Assembly: GCA_002167805.1 (NCBI GenBank)
Contig: NHBT01000023.1
Span: forward strand, 62,576-74,627
Direction: 5' to 3'
DNA: 12,052 nucleotides
From: Owenweeksia sp. TMED14
GTDB taxonomy: Bacteria; Bacteroidota; Bacteroidia; Flavobacteriales; Schleiferiaceae
In this document: in pieces, positions 1 through 8,831 of the stretch
Position numbering within the stretch: the first letter of the stretch is position 1
How the letters are laid out: each line of letters starts with the position of its first letter
Program-made: the position numbers and the translations under genes
Notes under the pieces: generated by a model
Told to the model about the DNA's origin: nothing
The model's database searches: none
Seen by the model: the letters and a program-made list of their open reading frames with translations, nothing else

Positions 1-243
1 ATCACACACTATTCCCTTATATCGGATTCGTTTGTATTTTCCACAAGCACATTCAAAATCCTTTACTGGTCCAAAAATACGTTCACAAAACAATCCGTCT
101 CGCTCAGGCTTGTGCGTTCTGTAATTAATTGTTTCTGGCTTTAAAACCTCTCCACTTGATCGCTCAAGGAGAAATTCTGGTGATGCCAGACCTATGGTTA
201 TAGATTGAAAACTACCTGTTGTATTTGTCTCTGATTTTCTCAT
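1..243 (-). CDS. rpoC: RNA polymerase beta' subunit, N-terminal fragment (cut by window edge)
   Basis: This is the first 81 codons of the RNA polymerase beta' subunit, the large subunit that later contributes the catalytic magnesium site. The frame is open from an ATG at 243 to the window edge, so the gene is cut by the window and not broken. The visible part carries the expected N-terminal landmarks: a [24 protein letters not shown] stretch (residues 22-41), then [12 protein letters not shown] (48-59). After that comes the start of the N-terminal zinc-binding site, with C65, C67 and C80 visible; a fourth cysteine is expected just past the edge. The gene begins 35 bases after the rpoB stop, with no terminator between them, so the two are presumably co-transcribed. 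No Shine-Dalgarno sequence precedes the ATG. Confidence 0.97.
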   Translation of the reverse strand, partial: MRKSETNTTGSFQSITIGLASPEFLLERSSGEVLKPETINYRTHKPERDGLFCERIFGPVKDFECACGKYKRIRYKGIVCD

Positions 244-278
244 TACTTTAATGTCAGTGTTTTTATCAATTATTTTAA

Positions 279-3200
279 CTAGTCCAAATTAACTTTTAGA
301 CCTAAACCTTGTAATTCATGCAGTAATACATTAAAAGATTCAGGTATACCTGGCTCAGGCATTCGGTCCCCTTTTACAATGGATTCATATGTCTTTGCCC
401 TACCAATAACGTCATCAGACTTTACAGTTAGAATCTCTCTTAAGATATTTGAAGCTCCAAAAGCCTCAAGTGCCCATACCTCCATCTCCCCAAAACGCTG
501 ACCACCAAACTGAGCCTTACCTCCAAGTGGCTGTTGGGGAATCAAAGAATATGGACCTATCGAACGGGCATGCATTTTATCATCTACCATGTGCCCTAAT
601 TTGAGCATGTAAATAACTCCTACAGTAGCTTTTTGATCAAAAGCAACCCCAGTTCCACCGTCAAATAACTGAGTGTGACCAAAGGTCGGTATACCTGCTG
701 CTGAGGTATGATTTGTGATTTCATCAAGAGTAGCACCATCAAAAATTGGCGTAGCAAACTTTTCTCCTGTTTTCAACCCTGCCCAACCAAGAACAGTTTC
801 ATAAATTTGGCCAATATTCATCCTGGATGGCACACCAAGGGGATTAAGAACAATGTCTACAGGAGTACCATCTTCCAGGAAAGGCATGTCTTCTTCCCTT
901 ACAATTTTTGCAACTATGCCTTTGTTTCCGTGACGCCCCGCCATTTTATCCCCTACTTTAAGCTTACGCTTTTTGGCAATAACAACTTTTGCCATTTTTA
1001 CAATTCCTGCTGGTAATTCGTCACCTACGGATATTGTGAATTTTTGGCGTCTGTAGACACCTCCCATATCACTCTCTTTAATCTTAAAATTGTGTAAAAG
1101 GTTATCAATAGCCTCATTTCTTGAGTTATCCGTAGTCCATGTTCCACCCGTAAGGTGAGTGTAGTCAGAGATACTATTTAAAATCTTTAAAGTGAATTTC
1201 GTTCCTTTAGGCACGATTTCTTCATTTAGATCATTAGTCACACCCTGACAAGTTTTCCCGGAAACTAATTTGGCAAGTTTTTCAATCAAAACTGATCTCA
1301 AATCAGATATCTTAGAATTAAAATCTTTCTCTAAAACCTGCAGCTCATCTTTATCTCTCAAGCGTTGACGCTTATCTTTGACGCTACGACTAAATAATTT
1401 TTTGTCGACTACAACACCGTGTAAAGAAGGAGAAGCTTTTAAAGAAGCATCTTTTACATCTCCAGCTTTATCTCCAAAAATTGCTCTCAATAACTTTTCC
1501 TCTGGAGATGGATCACTTTCACCTTTTGGGGTGATTTTTCCGATTAAAATATCACCTGGGTGAACCTCTGCTCCAACACGAATTATTCCATTTTCGTCAA
1601 GGTCCTTTGTCGCCTCTTCGCTTACATTAGGAATATCTGAGGTCAATTCCTCCATTCCTAACTTTGTATCTCTTACATCCAAAGTATATTCATCCATATG
1701 AATGGAAGTAAAGATATCTTCTCGCACTACTCTCTCATTTATAACTATCGCATCCTCAAAATTATAACCTTTCCAGGGCATAAACGATACTAGAAGATTG
1801 CGACCCAATGCCAATTCCCCACCTTGGGTTGCATACCCCTCGCAAAGTACTTGACCCAAGTTCACACGCTCACCACTTTTTACAATGGGCTTTAAATTAA
1901 TAGTCGTGCTTTGATTAGTTTTTAAAAACTTTGTTAACGGATATGATTTTATAGCAGAATCAAAACTTACCAATTCTTCTTCTTCCGTTCGATCATATTC
2001 AATCTGGATTTCTTTTGCGTCAACATATTTTACTGTACCAGCACCTTCTGCATTAATCAAGACCCTTGAATCATGAGCAACTTGTCTTTCTAGTCCAGTT
2101 CCTACGATGGGTGCTTCTGGTTGCAAGAGCGGAACAGCTTGACGCATCATATTAGATCCCATCAATGCTCTATTCGCATCGTCATGTTCCAAAAATGGAA
2201 TCAAGGATGCAGATATTGAAGCTATTTGATTTGGCGCTACGTCCATCAAATCTAGTTTCTTTGGATCAACAACTGGAAAATCTCCTTCATCCCTCGCTTT
2301 TACTTTGTCATTTACAAAAGTTCCATCTGATTTTAAAGGAGCATTGGCTTGTGCGATAACTTTATTTTCCTCCTCATCAGCAGCAAAGTATTCAGGGTCC
2401 GAATCTAATCTAACCTTTCCATTTTCATCAACTGAACGATAAGGTGTTTCAATAAAGCCCATACTATTTACCTTGGCGTAAACGCAAAGCGACGAAATTA
2501 GACCAATATTTGGCCCCTCAGGAGTTTCAATTGGGCATAATCTACCATAATGAGTATAGTGAACATCACGAACCTCAAAACCCGCTCTCTCGCGACTCAA
2601 ACCGCCAGGTCCAAGGGCAGACAAACGACGCTTATGGGTTATTTCAGCTAATGGATTAGTTTGATCCATAAACTGGCTTAATTGATTAGTTCCGAAAAAG
2701 GAATTAATCACAGAACTCAATGTTTTGGCATTTATAAGGTCAATAGGAGTAAATACCTCATTGTCTCTTACATTCATTCTTTCTCTTATTGTTCTTGCCA
2801 TTCGGGCTAAACCAACACCAAATTGATTTGCCATTTGCTCTCCTACAGTTCTAACTCGTCTATTTGATAAGTGATCGATATCATCAATTTCTGCCTTCGA
2901 ATTAATAAGCTCTATTAAATACTTAATGATGGAGATAATATCCTGTTTGCTTAATACCTGCTGATCTTTTTCAATATCTAAACCAAGTTTATTGTTTAAA
3001 CGATAGCGCCCGACCTCACCAAGACTATATCTCTGCTCAGAGAAAAATAACTTATCAATAATTCCTCTTGCCGTCTCTTCATCGGGTGGTTCAGCATTAC
3101 GAAGCTGTCTATAAATATGTTCAACAGCTTCAATTTCCGAATTTGTTGGATCTTTTTGAAGAGTATTGTAAATGATTGAAAACTCACCCTCTATAACATC

Positions 3201-4088
3201 TTGCTTATGGAGAAGTATATTTGGAACTTCTGCCTCCATAATCATAGCGACATGATCCTTTTCTATGATAGTATCTCGATCCAAGATCACTTCATTTCTT
3301 TCGATTGAAACAACCTCGCCTGTATCTTCATCAACAAAGTCTTCTATCCAAGTTTTCAATACCCGAGCAGCTAATTTTCGACCGACAGCTCTTTTTAAGC
3401 CGGCTTTAGAAACTTTTGTCTCTTCTGCAAGATCAAATATTTCTAAAATGTCTTTGTCTCTTTCATATCCTATCGCACGGAATAGAGTAGTTACTGGAAG
3501 TTTTTTCTTTCGGTCAATGTAAGCGTACATGACATTATTAATATCAGTAGCAAACTCAATCCAACTACCCTTAAATGGGATAACTCTCGCCGAGTATAAT
3601 TTCGTTCCGTTTGCATGAAAACTCTGACCAAAAAACACTCCTGGTGATCGGTGAAGTTGTGAGACTATGACACGCTCTGCACCATTCACAACAAAAGTAC
3701 CTCTTGGGCTCATATAAGGGATAGTGCCCAAATAAACATCTTGAACTATAGTTTCGAAATCCTCATGTTCAGGATCGGTACAATAAAGCTTCAAACGAGC
3801 TTTTAAGGGAACGCTAAATGTTAAACCACGCTCAATACATTCTCGCTCGTGGTAGCGCGGTGGATCTACAAAATAATCAATAAATTCTAGGACAAATTGA
3901 TTTCGGGAATCAGAAATTGGAAAATTTTCATTGAATGTTTTAAAAAGACCTTCATCGGAACGATCCTCCGGTTTAGTATCAATCTGAAAAAAATCTCGGA
4001 AAGACTTAATTTGGATATCCAAGAAGTCAGGAGTATCCGCCTGGGCAAAGGTTGAAGTAAAGTTGATTCGCGGTTGAACGTGGGCCAT
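279..4088 (-). CDS. rpoB: RNA polymerase beta subunit
   Basis: This 1269-residue protein is the beta subunit of RNA polymerase, which with beta' forms the active-site cleft and the binding site for rifampicin. The full length looks intact, beginning [10 protein letters not shown] and ending LKVNLD. The rifampicin-resistance region lies at about residues 467-497, and the residues equivalent to E. coli D516, H526 and S531 are D475, H485 and S490. All three are in the susceptible state. Other conserved blocks are [15 protein letters not shown] (520-534), [12 protein letters not shown] from residue 1046, and [20 protein letters not shown] from about 1189. The gene follows rplL after a 97-base gap holding an attenuator-like hairpin, and it leads directly into rpoC. 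An A/T-rich leader without a Shine-Dalgarno sequence precedes the ATG. Confidence 0.99.
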   Translation of the reverse strand: MAHVQPRINFTSTFAQADTPDFLDIQIKSFRDFFQIDTKPEDRSDEGLFKTFNENFPISDSRNQFVLEFIDYFVDPPRYHERECIERGLTFSVPLKARLKLYCTDPEHEDFETIVQDVYLGTIPYMSPRGTFVVNGAERVIVSQLHRSPGVFFGQSFHANGTKLYSARVIPFKGSWIEFATDINNVMYAYIDRKKKLPVTTLFRAIGYERDKDILEIFDLAEETKVSKAGLKRAVGRKLAARVLKTWIEDFVDEDTGEVVSIERNEVILDRDTIIEKDHVAMIMEAEVPNILLHKQDVIEGEFSIIYNTLQKDPTNSEIEAVEHIYRQLRNAEPPDEETARGIIDKLFFSEQRYSLGEVGRYRLNNKLGLDIEKDQQVLSKQDIISIIKYLIELINSKAEIDDIDHLSNRRVRTVGEQMANQFGVGLARMARTIRERMNVRDNEVFTPIDLINAKTLSSVINSFFGTNQLSQFMDQTNPLAEITHKRRLSALGPGGLSRERAGFEVRDVHYTHYGRLCPIETPEGPNIGLISSLCVYAKVNSMGFIETPYRSVDENGKVRLDSDPEYFAADEEENKVIAQANAPLKSDGTFVNDKVKARDEGDFPVVDPKKLDLMDVAPNQIASISASLIPFLEHDDANRALMGSNMMRQAVPLLQPEAPIVGTGLERQVAHDSRVLINAEGAGTVKYVDAKEIQIEYDRTEEEELVSFDSAIKSYPLTKFLKTNQSTTINLKPIVKSGERVNLGQVLCEGYATQGGELALGRNLLVSFMPWKGYNFEDAIVINERVVREDIFTSIHMDEYTLDVRDTKLGMEELTSDIPNVSEEATKDLDENGIIRVGAEVHPGDILIGKITPKGESDPSPEEKLLRAIFGDKAGDVKDASLKASPSLHGVVVDKKLFSRSVKDKRQRLRDKDELQVLEKDFNSKISDLRSVLIEKLAKLVSGKTCQGVTNDLNEEIVPKGTKFTLKILNSISDYTHLTGGTWTTDNSRNEAIDNLLHNFKIKESDMGGVYRRQKFTISVGDELPAGIVKMAKVVIAKKRKLKVGDKMAGRHGNKGIVAKIVREEDMPFLEDGTPVDIVLNPLGVPSRMNIGQIYETVLGWAGLKTGEKFATPIFDGATLDEITNHTSAAGIPTFGHTQLFDGGTGVAFDQKATVGVIYMLKLGHMVDDKMHARSIGPYSLIPQQPLGGKAQFGGQRFGEMEVWALEAFGASNILREILTVKSDDVIGRAKTYESIVKGDRMPEPGIPESFNVLLHELQGLGLKVNLD

Positions 4089-4125
4089 AAAAATCGACTA
4101 AATGATGAATATTAATTAAAATACG

Positions 4126-4169
4126 AAAAGGTTCAGGTCTTAAAACACTTGTTCTAAGAACCCAAACCT
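4126..4169 (-). terminator. Attenuator-like hairpin between rplL and rpoB
   Basis: On the minus-strand RNA, AGGUUUGGGUU (complement of 4159-4169) can pair with GACCUGAACCU (complement of 4129-4139). This gives an 11-bp stem with three G-U pairs and a loop of about 19 bases. UUUU follows at once (4129-4126, the first U being the last stem base), and after a CG comes a further A/U-rich stretch. This has the shape of a leaky intrinsic terminator. In E. coli an attenuator in the same gap lowers rpoBC expression relative to the L10/L12 genes. I infer the same role here from shape and position; the long loop and short U-run suggest only partial termination. Confidence 0.6.
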
Positions 4170-4185
4170 GTGTGCTTTGAAAGAA

Positions 4186-4566
4186 TTATTTAAGCTCGAC
4201 TTCTGCTCCAGCTTCCTCAAGTTGTTTTTTGAGAGCCTCAGCTTCATCTTTGCTTACACCTTCCTTAATTGGAGCTGGAGCTGCATCTACTGCATCTTTT
4301 GCATCCTTAAGACCAAGGCCAGTTAATTCTTTAACCACTTTTACTACTGCCAATTTCGAAGGGCCTGAGCTCTTCAAAACAACATCAAAAGATGATTTTT
4401 CTTCAGCTGCAGCGCCATCGCCAGCAGCAGGACCACCAGCAGCAACTGCAACAGCAGCGGCAGCAGGTTCAATGCTATACTCCTCTTTTAAGTAGTCAGC
4501 AAGTTCTTTGACCTCTTTTACAGTCAAATTGACTAAAGAGTCTCCGAGGTTTTTTATGTCAGCCAT
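4186..4566 (-). CDS. rplL: 50S ribosomal protein bL12 (L7/L12)
   Basis: This 126-residue protein is the stalk protein bL12, present in several copies on L10, which recruits and stimulates the translational GTPases. The N-terminal dimerisation region covers roughly residues 1-32. A flexible alanine- and glycine-rich hinge covers about 33-55. The globular C-terminal domain (58-126) holds the conserved factor-binding face [22 protein letters not shown]. Length and domain order are normal for the family. The gene lies 55 bases after rplJ. The ATG at 4566 starts the canonical [26 protein letters not shown], and no Shine-Dalgarno sequence is visible. The hairpin downstream probably lets the cell make more L12 than RNA polymerase. 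Confidence 0.98.
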   Translation of the reverse strand: MADIKNLGDSLVNLTVKEVKELADYLKEEYSIEPAAAAVAVAAGGPAAGDGAAAEEKSSFDVVLKSSGPSKLAVVKVVKELTGLGLKDAKDAVDAAPAPIKEGVSKDEAEALKKQLEEAGAEVELK

Positions 4567-4621
4567 TTTGGTTGATTTTTAAATTAATTTATATAAACTA
4601 TATTCAAATATTGAAGCTGAA

Positions 4622-5146
4622 TTAATGGTTGCGCTCTTCAAGCGCCTTGATCAAACCAGATATGGTCTGACCACCGCCGGCTTGAATTCCAGAAATCACA
4701 TTTTTCAATGGGCTCTGCAAAAGCAGGATAACATCCCCAATGAGTTCATTCTTAGATTTCAAGCTAGTTAACATTTCGAGCTCGTTGTCACCAATGTAAA
4801 TTGATTCTTCAACGTAAGCTCCCTTGAGAATAGGTTTCTCACTATCTTTTCTAAACGCCTTAATTACTTTAGCCGGAGCATTCCCAGCTTCCGAAATCAT
4901 TATACTAGAATTTCCTTTTAGTATTGTCGATAAGTCACCAAAGTCTTTTGATGAACGATCCATTGCCTTGTTTAAAAGCGCATTTTTGACAACAGTCATT
5001 TTCACTTTTGCCTTGTGGCAAGCACGCCGTAAATCACTGGAATTTTTTGAATCAAGTCCTGCTATATCAGTAAAATATATAGAAGGAGATGTCTCTAGAA
5101 TTTCTGTAAGACTATCAATCAAGCTATTTTTTTCTTCACGTGTCAT
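4622..5146 (-). CDS. rplJ: 50S ribosomal protein uL10
   Basis: This 174-residue protein is uL10, which anchors the L7/L12 dimers and, with L11, forms the base of the ribosomal stalk. The N-terminal globular domain includes the conserved KVKMTVVKNALLNKA block (about residues 47-61). The C-terminal helix that binds L12 ends LIKALEERNH. The start at 5146 gives MTREEKNSLIDSLTEIL, matching the family N-terminus. The gene begins 12 bases after the rplA stop. There is therefore no room for the long structured leader through which L10-L12 represses its own mRNA in gammaproteobacteria. Any such control would have to use sequence inside rplA or a different mechanism. Confidence 0.97.
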   Translation of the reverse strand: MTREEKNSLIDSLTEILETSPSIYFTDIAGLDSKNSSDLRRACHKAKVKMTVVKNALLNKAMDRSSKDFGDLSTILKGNSSIMISEAGNAPAKVIKAFRKDSEKPILKGAYVEESIYIGDNELEMLTSLKSKNELIGDVILLLQSPLKNVISGIQAGGGQTISGLIKALEERNH

Positions 5147-5158
5147 TTTCTATTGATC

Positions 5159-5848
5159 TTATGCGTTTTTCACTTCCATAGCAATACCAGGTCCCATTGT
5201 TGGACTCATCGTAAGGCTTTTAATGTACGTTCCTTTTGCCGAGCTAGGTTTCAACTTAATAACTGAGTTTATGACTTCATTGGCATTTTCCTCAATTTGC
5301 TTAGCAGTAAATGAAACCTTTCCCACTGCAGTGTGAATAATACCAAAACGATCGACTTTAAAATCAATTTTTCCCGCTTTAACCTCTGTTATTGCCTTTC
5401 CTATATCCATAGTCACAGTCCCTGATTTAGGGTTCGGCATTAATCCCCTTGGGCCAAGCACCCTCCCTAAAGGACCTAACTTGCCCATTGCAGCCGGAAC
5501 CGTAATTATAACATCGACATCAGTCCATCCCGACTTTATTTTAGCAAGATATTCATCCATTCCAACAAAGTCTGCTCCAGCTTCCTTGGCTTCCGCTTCT
5601 TTATCTGGGGTTACAAGAGCGAGCACTCTGATTGATTTTCCCGTTCCGTTGGGAAGACTAACAACTCCTCTTACCATCTGATTTGCCTTTCTTGGATCCA
5701 CGCCCAAGCGAATTGCTAAATCAATCGAACCATCAAATTTACTGGTACTAACCTCCTTAACTAAAGTTGAAGCTTCAGAAATAGAATAGAACTTACCCGG
5801 AAGTATCTTTTCTTCAGCAATTTTACGATTCTTACTAAGTTTTGCCAT
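5159..5848 (-). CDS. rplA: 50S ribosomal protein uL1
   Basis: This 229-residue protein is uL1, which binds helices of 23S rRNA to form the mobile L1 stalk that helps move deacylated tRNA out of the E site. The RNA-binding hallmark [20 protein letters not shown] lies at residues 122-141, and the C-terminal [12 protein letters not shown] signature at 215-226. Full length and normal composition indicate an intact gene. It starts five bases after the rplK stop, so rplK and rplA are almost certainly translated from one message. In several bacteria L1 represses the L11-L1 message through a mimic of its rRNA site; I did not identify such a mimic in the short spacers here. Confidence 0.98.
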   Translation of the reverse strand: MAKLSKNRKIAEEKILPGKFYSISEASTLVKEVSTSKFDGSIDLAIRLGVDPRKANQMVRGVVSLPNGTGKSIRVLALVTPDKEAEAKEAGADFVGMDEYLAKIKSGWTDVDVIITVPAAMGKLGPLGRVLGPRGLMPNPKSGTVTMDIGKAITEVKAGKIDFKVDRFGIIHTAVGKVSFTAKQIEENANEVINSVIKLKPSSAKGTYIKSLTMSPTMGPGIAMEVKNA

Positions 5849-5853
5849 CTTAA

Positions 5854-6297
5854 TTAATTTAGACTAGGTTTTGATCCACTAACAGTTAATCCCATGCTCC
5901 TGGCTGTTCCTGCAACCATCTCCATCGCAGATGCAGTCGTAAAACAATTCAAATCTGACATTTTATCTTCTGCAATCGTTTGAACCTGAGCCCAAGACAC
6001 TTTACCGACTTTTTCTAAGTTTGGAACACCTGAACCACTTTTTAATTTTGCAGCCTCCAATAATTGAACTGCAACCGGAGGTTGTTTAATAATAAAATCA
6101 AATGATTTATCAGAGTAAACTGTGATTACCACAGGTAAAAGCTTTCCTGCTTTATCCTGTGTTCGCGCGTTAAATTGTTTGCAAAACTCCATGATATTAA
6201 CTCCTTTTGACCCTAAAGCCGGACCTACAGGAGGAGAAGGATTAGCTGCTCCACCTCTAACTTGAAGTTTTAATAGTCCACTTATTTCCTTTGCCAT
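5854..6297 (-). CDS. rplK: 50S ribosomal protein uL11
   Basis: This 147-residue protein is uL11, which binds the GTPase-associated region of 23S rRNA and is needed for the stringent response and factor binding. The N-terminal domain shows the [10 protein letters not shown] motif (residues 20-29) with both prolines known from thiostrepton resistance, P22 and P26. The C-terminal rRNA-binding domain includes the conserved region around [14 protein letters not shown] and the [13 protein letters not shown] end block. The length is slightly above the usual ~141 residues, but there is no insertion that looks foreign. Only three bases separate its ATG from the nusG stop, which indicates tight co-transcription. 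Confidence 0.98.
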   Translation of the reverse strand: MAKEISGLLKLQVRGGAANPSPPVGPALGSKGVNIMEFCKQFNARTQDKAGKLLPVVITVYSDKSFDFIIKQPPVAVQLLEAAKLKSGSGVPNLEKVGKVSWAQVQTIAEDKMSDLNCFTTASAMEMVAGTARSMGLTVSGSKPSLN

Positions 6298-6300
6298 TTT

Positions 6301-6855
6301 TTAATTCTCTTTTTCAACTTGCATGAAACTCAATTCAAGAGGTGTTCTACGACCAAAAATCTTAACCATCACCTCTAACTTTCGCTTATCTTCTATTATC
6401 TTTTCAATCGAACCAATAAAGTCCCTAAATGGGCCATCAATAACCTTGACTGATTCCCCAAGAACGAAAGGTATTGAGACATGGTCAGCAGATTCGGCTA
6501 ATTCATCAACTTTGCCTAACATTCTATTCACTTCATTCTGACGAAGAGGGGTGGGCTTTCCCCCTTTAGTTTCACTCAGAAATCCGATGACATTTGTCAC
6601 ATTTTTTAAAGTATGAGCAAATTCTCCAGTTAGTATTGCTTCTATCATTATGTAACCAGGAAAAAAATTTCTTTCCTTAAGAATTTTTTTCCCATTTCGA
6701 ATTTGATATACTTTTTCAGTTGGAATTAAAACCTGACCAAGAAGATTAGACATTCCCATTCGAGACATCTCTGTTTCGATATAATGCTTTGTCTTAGATT
6801 CCTTACCGCTAATCGAGCGGACAGCATACCATTTCATCTCTTGAGTCGAACTCAT
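6301..6855 (-). CDS. nusG: Transcription termination/antitermination factor NusG
   Basis: This 184-residue protein is NusG, the elongation factor that binds the RNA polymerase clamp and links it to Rho, to antitermination complexes or to the ribosome. The NGN domain begins with MKWYAVRSISGKESK (residues 7-21) and contains FFPGYIMIEA. The C-terminal KOW domain starts near residue 133 (GESVKVIDGPF) and runs to the end. I chose the ATG at 6855, one base after the secE stop. A TTG at 6864 would add three residues (MHR) and overlap secE, and an ATG at 6837 would begin at MKWYAVR; both remain possible. The gene sits in the classic secE-nusG-rplK order. Confidence 0.96.
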   Translation of the reverse strand: MSSTQEMKWYAVRSISGKESKTKHYIETEMSRMGMSNLLGQVLIPTEKVYQIRNGKKILKERNFFPGYIMIEAILTGEFAHTLKNVTNVIGFLSETKGGKPTPLRQNEVNRMLGKVDELAESADHVSIPFVLGESVKVIDGPFRDFIGSIEKIIEDKRKLEVMVKIFGRRTPLELSFMQVEKEN

Positions 6856-6856
6856 C

Positions 6857-7051
6857 CTATGCAAAAAGTTTATATATAAAATCCAAAACCTGAGTTATTA
6901 CTTTATCCATGACAAAGATCGCTAAAGCAAAGACTAATGATCCAACAATAACAACAACTGTACTTCGTTGAAGACTAACCCATGAAGGCCATGTCGCACG
7001 CTGAACGAATTCAACATACGATTCTTTTAAGTATTTAGTTATTGTTTCCAT
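6857..7051 (-). CDS. secE: Preprotein translocase subunit SecE
   Basis: This 64-residue protein is SecE, the small inner-membrane subunit that clamps SecY in the protein-export channel. It is the short one-helix form found in most bacteria. An amphipathic helix with the conserved RATWPSW stretch (residues 18-24) is followed by one membrane segment at about residues 32-48 (VVVIVGSLVFALAIFV). I chose the ATG at 7051; an in-frame GTG directly upstream at 7054 would add one residue. The stop is separated from the nusG ATG by a single base. tRNA-Trp lies 25 bases upstream, so the secE message probably forms when tRNA-Trp is cut from a longer transcript. Confidence 0.95.
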   Translation of the reverse strand: METITKYLKESYVEFVQRATWPSWVSLQRSTVVVIVGSLVFALAIFVMDKVITQVLDFIYKLFA

Positions 7052-7076
7052 CACTTTATTTGTTCAACAATTTTAG

Positions 7077-7147
7077 CACGGGTGGAGAGATTCGAACTCC
7101 CATCAATGGTTTTGGAGACCACTATTCTACCCTTGAACTACACCCGT
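7077..7147 (-). tRNA. tRNA-Trp (anticodon CCA)
   Basis: The minus strand folds as a cloverleaf. The acceptor arm is ACGGGTG paired with CACCCGT, followed by discriminator G. The anticodon loop CTCCAAA carries CCA, and the T-loop is GTTCGAATC. The 3' CCA is not encoded. The gene lies between tuf and secE, with no promoter visible close by, so it is probably processed from a tuf-secE read-through transcript. A strong stem-loop ends five bases before its 5' end. Confidence 0.97.
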
Positions 7148-7152
7148 AATTA

Positions 7153-7188
7153 GGATGTGATTTTTTGGAGAACCAGAAAATCATATCC
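7153..7188 (-). other. 12-bp stem-loop between tuf and tRNA-Trp
   Basis: The arms at 7177-7188 and 7153-7164 form 12 pairs (GGATATGATTTT with AAAATCACATCC in the RNA), one of them not Watson-Crick. Inside them, TGG and CCA close a four-base TTCT loop. No U-run follows on the minus strand: the next five bases are TAATT, and then tRNA-Trp begins. This is therefore not a textbook intrinsic terminator. It may protect the tuf 3' end or mark a processing site for release of tRNA-Trp, and partial termination is also possible. Confidence 0.6.
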
Positions 7189-7211
7189 GATTTCGGTGTT
7201 TAAATTCTTAA

Positions 7212-8396
7212 TTACAAAATTTCTGTCACCTGTCCAGCTCCTACAGTTCGCCCTCCTTCACGGATTGCAAATCGAAGACCTTTACTAATTGCAACAGGTG
7301 CAATTAACTCAACTTCAATAGACAGATTATCACCTGGCATAACCATCTCTACTCCGCCTCCTAAAATAATTTCACCTGTTACGTCTGTGGTTCTGAGGTA
7401 GAATTGTGGACGGTATTTATTATGAAAAGGAGTGTGACGACCACCCTCTTCTTTTTTCAAAATATATACTTCAGCTTTGAATTTACTTGCAGGCTTTTGA
7501 GAACCTGGCTTACAAATAACCATACCACGTCGTATATCTGATTTTTCGATTCCACGAAGTAGTAATCCAACGTTGTCTCCAGCTTCACCTCTGTCAAGAA
7601 TTTTTCTAAACATTTCTACTCCAGTAATGGTAGAAGAAAGTTTTTCATCTCCAAAACCAATGATGTCAACAACGTCTCCAGTTAGACCTATACCCGATTC
7701 GATTCGACCCGTGGCAACAGTTCCTCGACCTGTAATAGTAAATACATCTTCTATTGGCATCAAAAAGTCCTTATCCACTTCACGGGTAGGCTCTTCGATA
7801 TATGTATCAACAGCTTCCATAAGCTCCATGATTTTAGCAACCCAGGCCTCTTCTCCATTAAGACCACCTAATGCCGAGCCTTGAATAATTGGAGTATTAT
7901 CCCCATCATACTTGTAAAATGAAAGTAAATCACGAATTTCCATCTCAACTAACTCAAGAAGTTCTTCATCGTCTACCATGTCTACTTTATTCATGAATAC
8001 AACCACTCTTGGCACTCCTACTTGTCTCGCTAGAAGAATGTGTTCACGAGTCTGAGGCATTGGTCCATCGGTAGACGCAACTACTAAAATAGCTCCATCC
8101 ATTTGTGCAGCACCGGTAACCATATTCTTGACATAGTCTGCGTGTCCAGGACAGTCAACGTGAGCATAATGCCTGTTCGCTGTTTCGTATTCTACGTGGG
8201 CAGTATTAATAGTTATTCCACGCTCTTTCTCCTCTGGCGCTGAATCGATTGAATCGAAACTTCGCAGAGCAGATAACCCCGCCTTTGCTAAAACTGTAGT
8301 AATAGCAGCAGTTAAGGTTGTTTTACCATGGTCAACGTGACCAATGGTTCCAATATTAAGGTGCGGTTTGTTACGCACGAAATTCTCTTTAGCCAT
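7212..8396 (-). CDS. tuf: Translation elongation factor Tu (EF-Tu)
   Basis: This 394-residue protein is EF-Tu, the GTPase that brings aminoacyl-tRNA to the ribosomal A site. The G domain has GHVDHGKT (residues 19-26), the effector-region RGITIN block (59-64), DCPGH (81-85) with catalytic H85, NKVD (136-139) and SAL (174-176). Domains II and III follow, with [13 protein letters not shown] and the conserved [18 protein letters not shown] stretch, ending AGQVTEIL. The length is normal. The gene sits directly behind four tRNA genes and shares their promoter as far as I can see. Its 55-base leader has a run of eight U residues (8438-8431) but no Shine-Dalgarno sequence. Whether a second tuf copy exists cannot be seen here. 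Confidence 0.99.
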   Translation of the reverse strand: MAKENFVRNKPHLNIGTIGHVDHGKTTLTAAITTVLAKAGLSALRSFDSIDSAPEEKERGITINTAHVEYETANRHYAHVDCPGHADYVKNMVTGAAQMDGAILVVASTDGPMPQTREHILLARQVGVPRVVVFMNKVDMVDDEELLELVEMEIRDLLSFYKYDGDNTPIIQGSALGGLNGEEAWVAKIMELMEAVDTYIEEPTREVDKDFLMPIEDVFTITGRGTVATGRIESGIGLTGDVVDIIGFGDEKLSSTITGVEMFRKILDRGEAGDNVGLLLRGIEKSDIRRGMVICKPGSQKPASKFKAEVYILKKEEGGRHTPFHNKYRPQFYLRTTDVTGEIILGGGVEMVMPGDNLSIEVELIAPVAISKGLRFAIREGGRTVGAGQVTEIL

Positions 8397-8451
8397 GATA
8401 TTTAATTTATTAGATGAATTGATTCCAAAGAAAAAAAAGAAACTGTTTATG

Positions 8452-8523
8452 AGCCAATGACGGGAATTGAACCCGTGACCTCTTCCTTACCAAGGAAACG
8501 CTCTACCCCTGAGCTACATCGGC
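8452..8523 (-). tRNA. tRNA-Thr (anticodon GGT)
   Basis: The cloverleaf has acceptor GCCGATG with CATTGGC (one G-U pair) and discriminator T. The anticodon stem TTTCC/GGAAG encloses TTGGTAA, so the anticodon is GGT, reading ACC and ACT codons. The T-loop is GTTCAATTC. No 3' CCA is encoded. It is the last of the four tRNAs and lies 55 bases upstream of tuf, the place held by thrT in the E. coli tufB operon. Confidence 0.97.
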
Positions 8524-8535
8524 TGATGTGTCTTG

Positions 8536-8608
8536 AGCGGAAGACGAGATTCGAACTCGCGACCCTCAGCTTGGAAGGCTGATGCTCTACCAACTGAGCT
8601 ACTTCCGC
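8536..8608 (-). tRNA. tRNA-Gly (anticodon TCC)
   Basis: The acceptor arm GCGGAAG pairs perfectly with CTTCCGC, and the discriminator is T. The anticodon stem TCAGC/GCTGA encloses CTTCCAA, giving anticodon TCC for GGA and GGG codons. The T-arm GCGAG-TTCGAAT-CTCGT is standard, and no CCA is encoded. Twelve bases separate it from tRNA-Thr(GGT), which indicates one precursor cut by RNase enzymes. Confidence 0.97.
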
Positions 8609-8626
8609 TTAAATTAATAAACGCTG

Positions 8627-8708
8627 TGGGAGTGGATGGACTCGAACCATCGATACCGTAAGGTGACAGATTTACAGTCTGCTGCAATAGCCACTATGCG
8701 ACACTCCC
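8627..8708 (-). tRNA. tRNA-Tyr (anticodon GTA)
   Basis: At 82 bases, this is the only long-variable-arm tRNA in the cluster. The acceptor arm is GGGAGTG with CACTCCC, and the discriminator is A. The anticodon stem CAGA/TCTG encloses CTGTAAA, giving GTA for both tyrosine codons. The extended variable arm (ACCTTACGGT) is as expected for bacterial class II tRNA-Tyr. The gene lies 18 bases upstream of tRNA-Gly. Confidence 0.97.
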
Positions 8709-8758
8709 ATTTTTATTTTTTTGCCAAAAAACATTAACGCACTTCAAAAAAAAGAGTG

Positions 8759-8831
8759 AGCCTCCAGACGGACTTGAACCGCCGACCTACTGATTACAAA
8801 TCAGTGGCTCTACCAACTGAGCTATGGAGGC
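8759..8831 (-). tRNA. tRNA-Thr (anticodon TGT)
   Basis: The acceptor arm GCCTCCA pairs perfectly with TGGAGGC, and the discriminator is T. The anticodon stem ACTGA/TCAGT encloses TTTGTAA, so the anticodon is TGT, reading ACA and probably the other ACN codons. No CCA is encoded. It is the promoter-proximal tRNA of the operon, the place of thrU in the E. coli tufB operon. The 50-base gap to tRNA-Tyr is the widest in the cluster and is A/T-rich. Confidence 0.97.

Noticed and set aside
708..3522. Several open frames of 60-100 codons within rpoB, mostly on the plus strand
   Set aside because: All lie inside the strongly conserved rpoB reading frame and show no protein-like motifs; they are chance open frames.
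4229..4495. Open plus-strand frame opposite rplL, coding an alanine/serine-rich peptide
   Set aside because: It is the antisense shadow of the alanine-rich L12 hinge and C-terminal domain, with no recognisable family and no leader.
4603..4615. TTCAA/TTGAA inverted repeat in the rplJ-rplL gap as an operator
   Set aside because: Five paired bases in very A/T-rich DNA is within chance, and the overlapping AATATTTG misses the -7 consensus by one base.
7573..7884. Plus-strand 103-codon frame opposite tuf
   Set aside because: It is a shadow of EF-Tu domain II coding sequence with low-complexity serine/proline content.
8431..8438. Run of eight U residues after tRNA-Thr(GGT), possible terminator before tuf
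   Set aside because: No dedicated hairpin stands directly before the run, and tuf has no promoter of its own in the 55-base gap, so read-through is expected.
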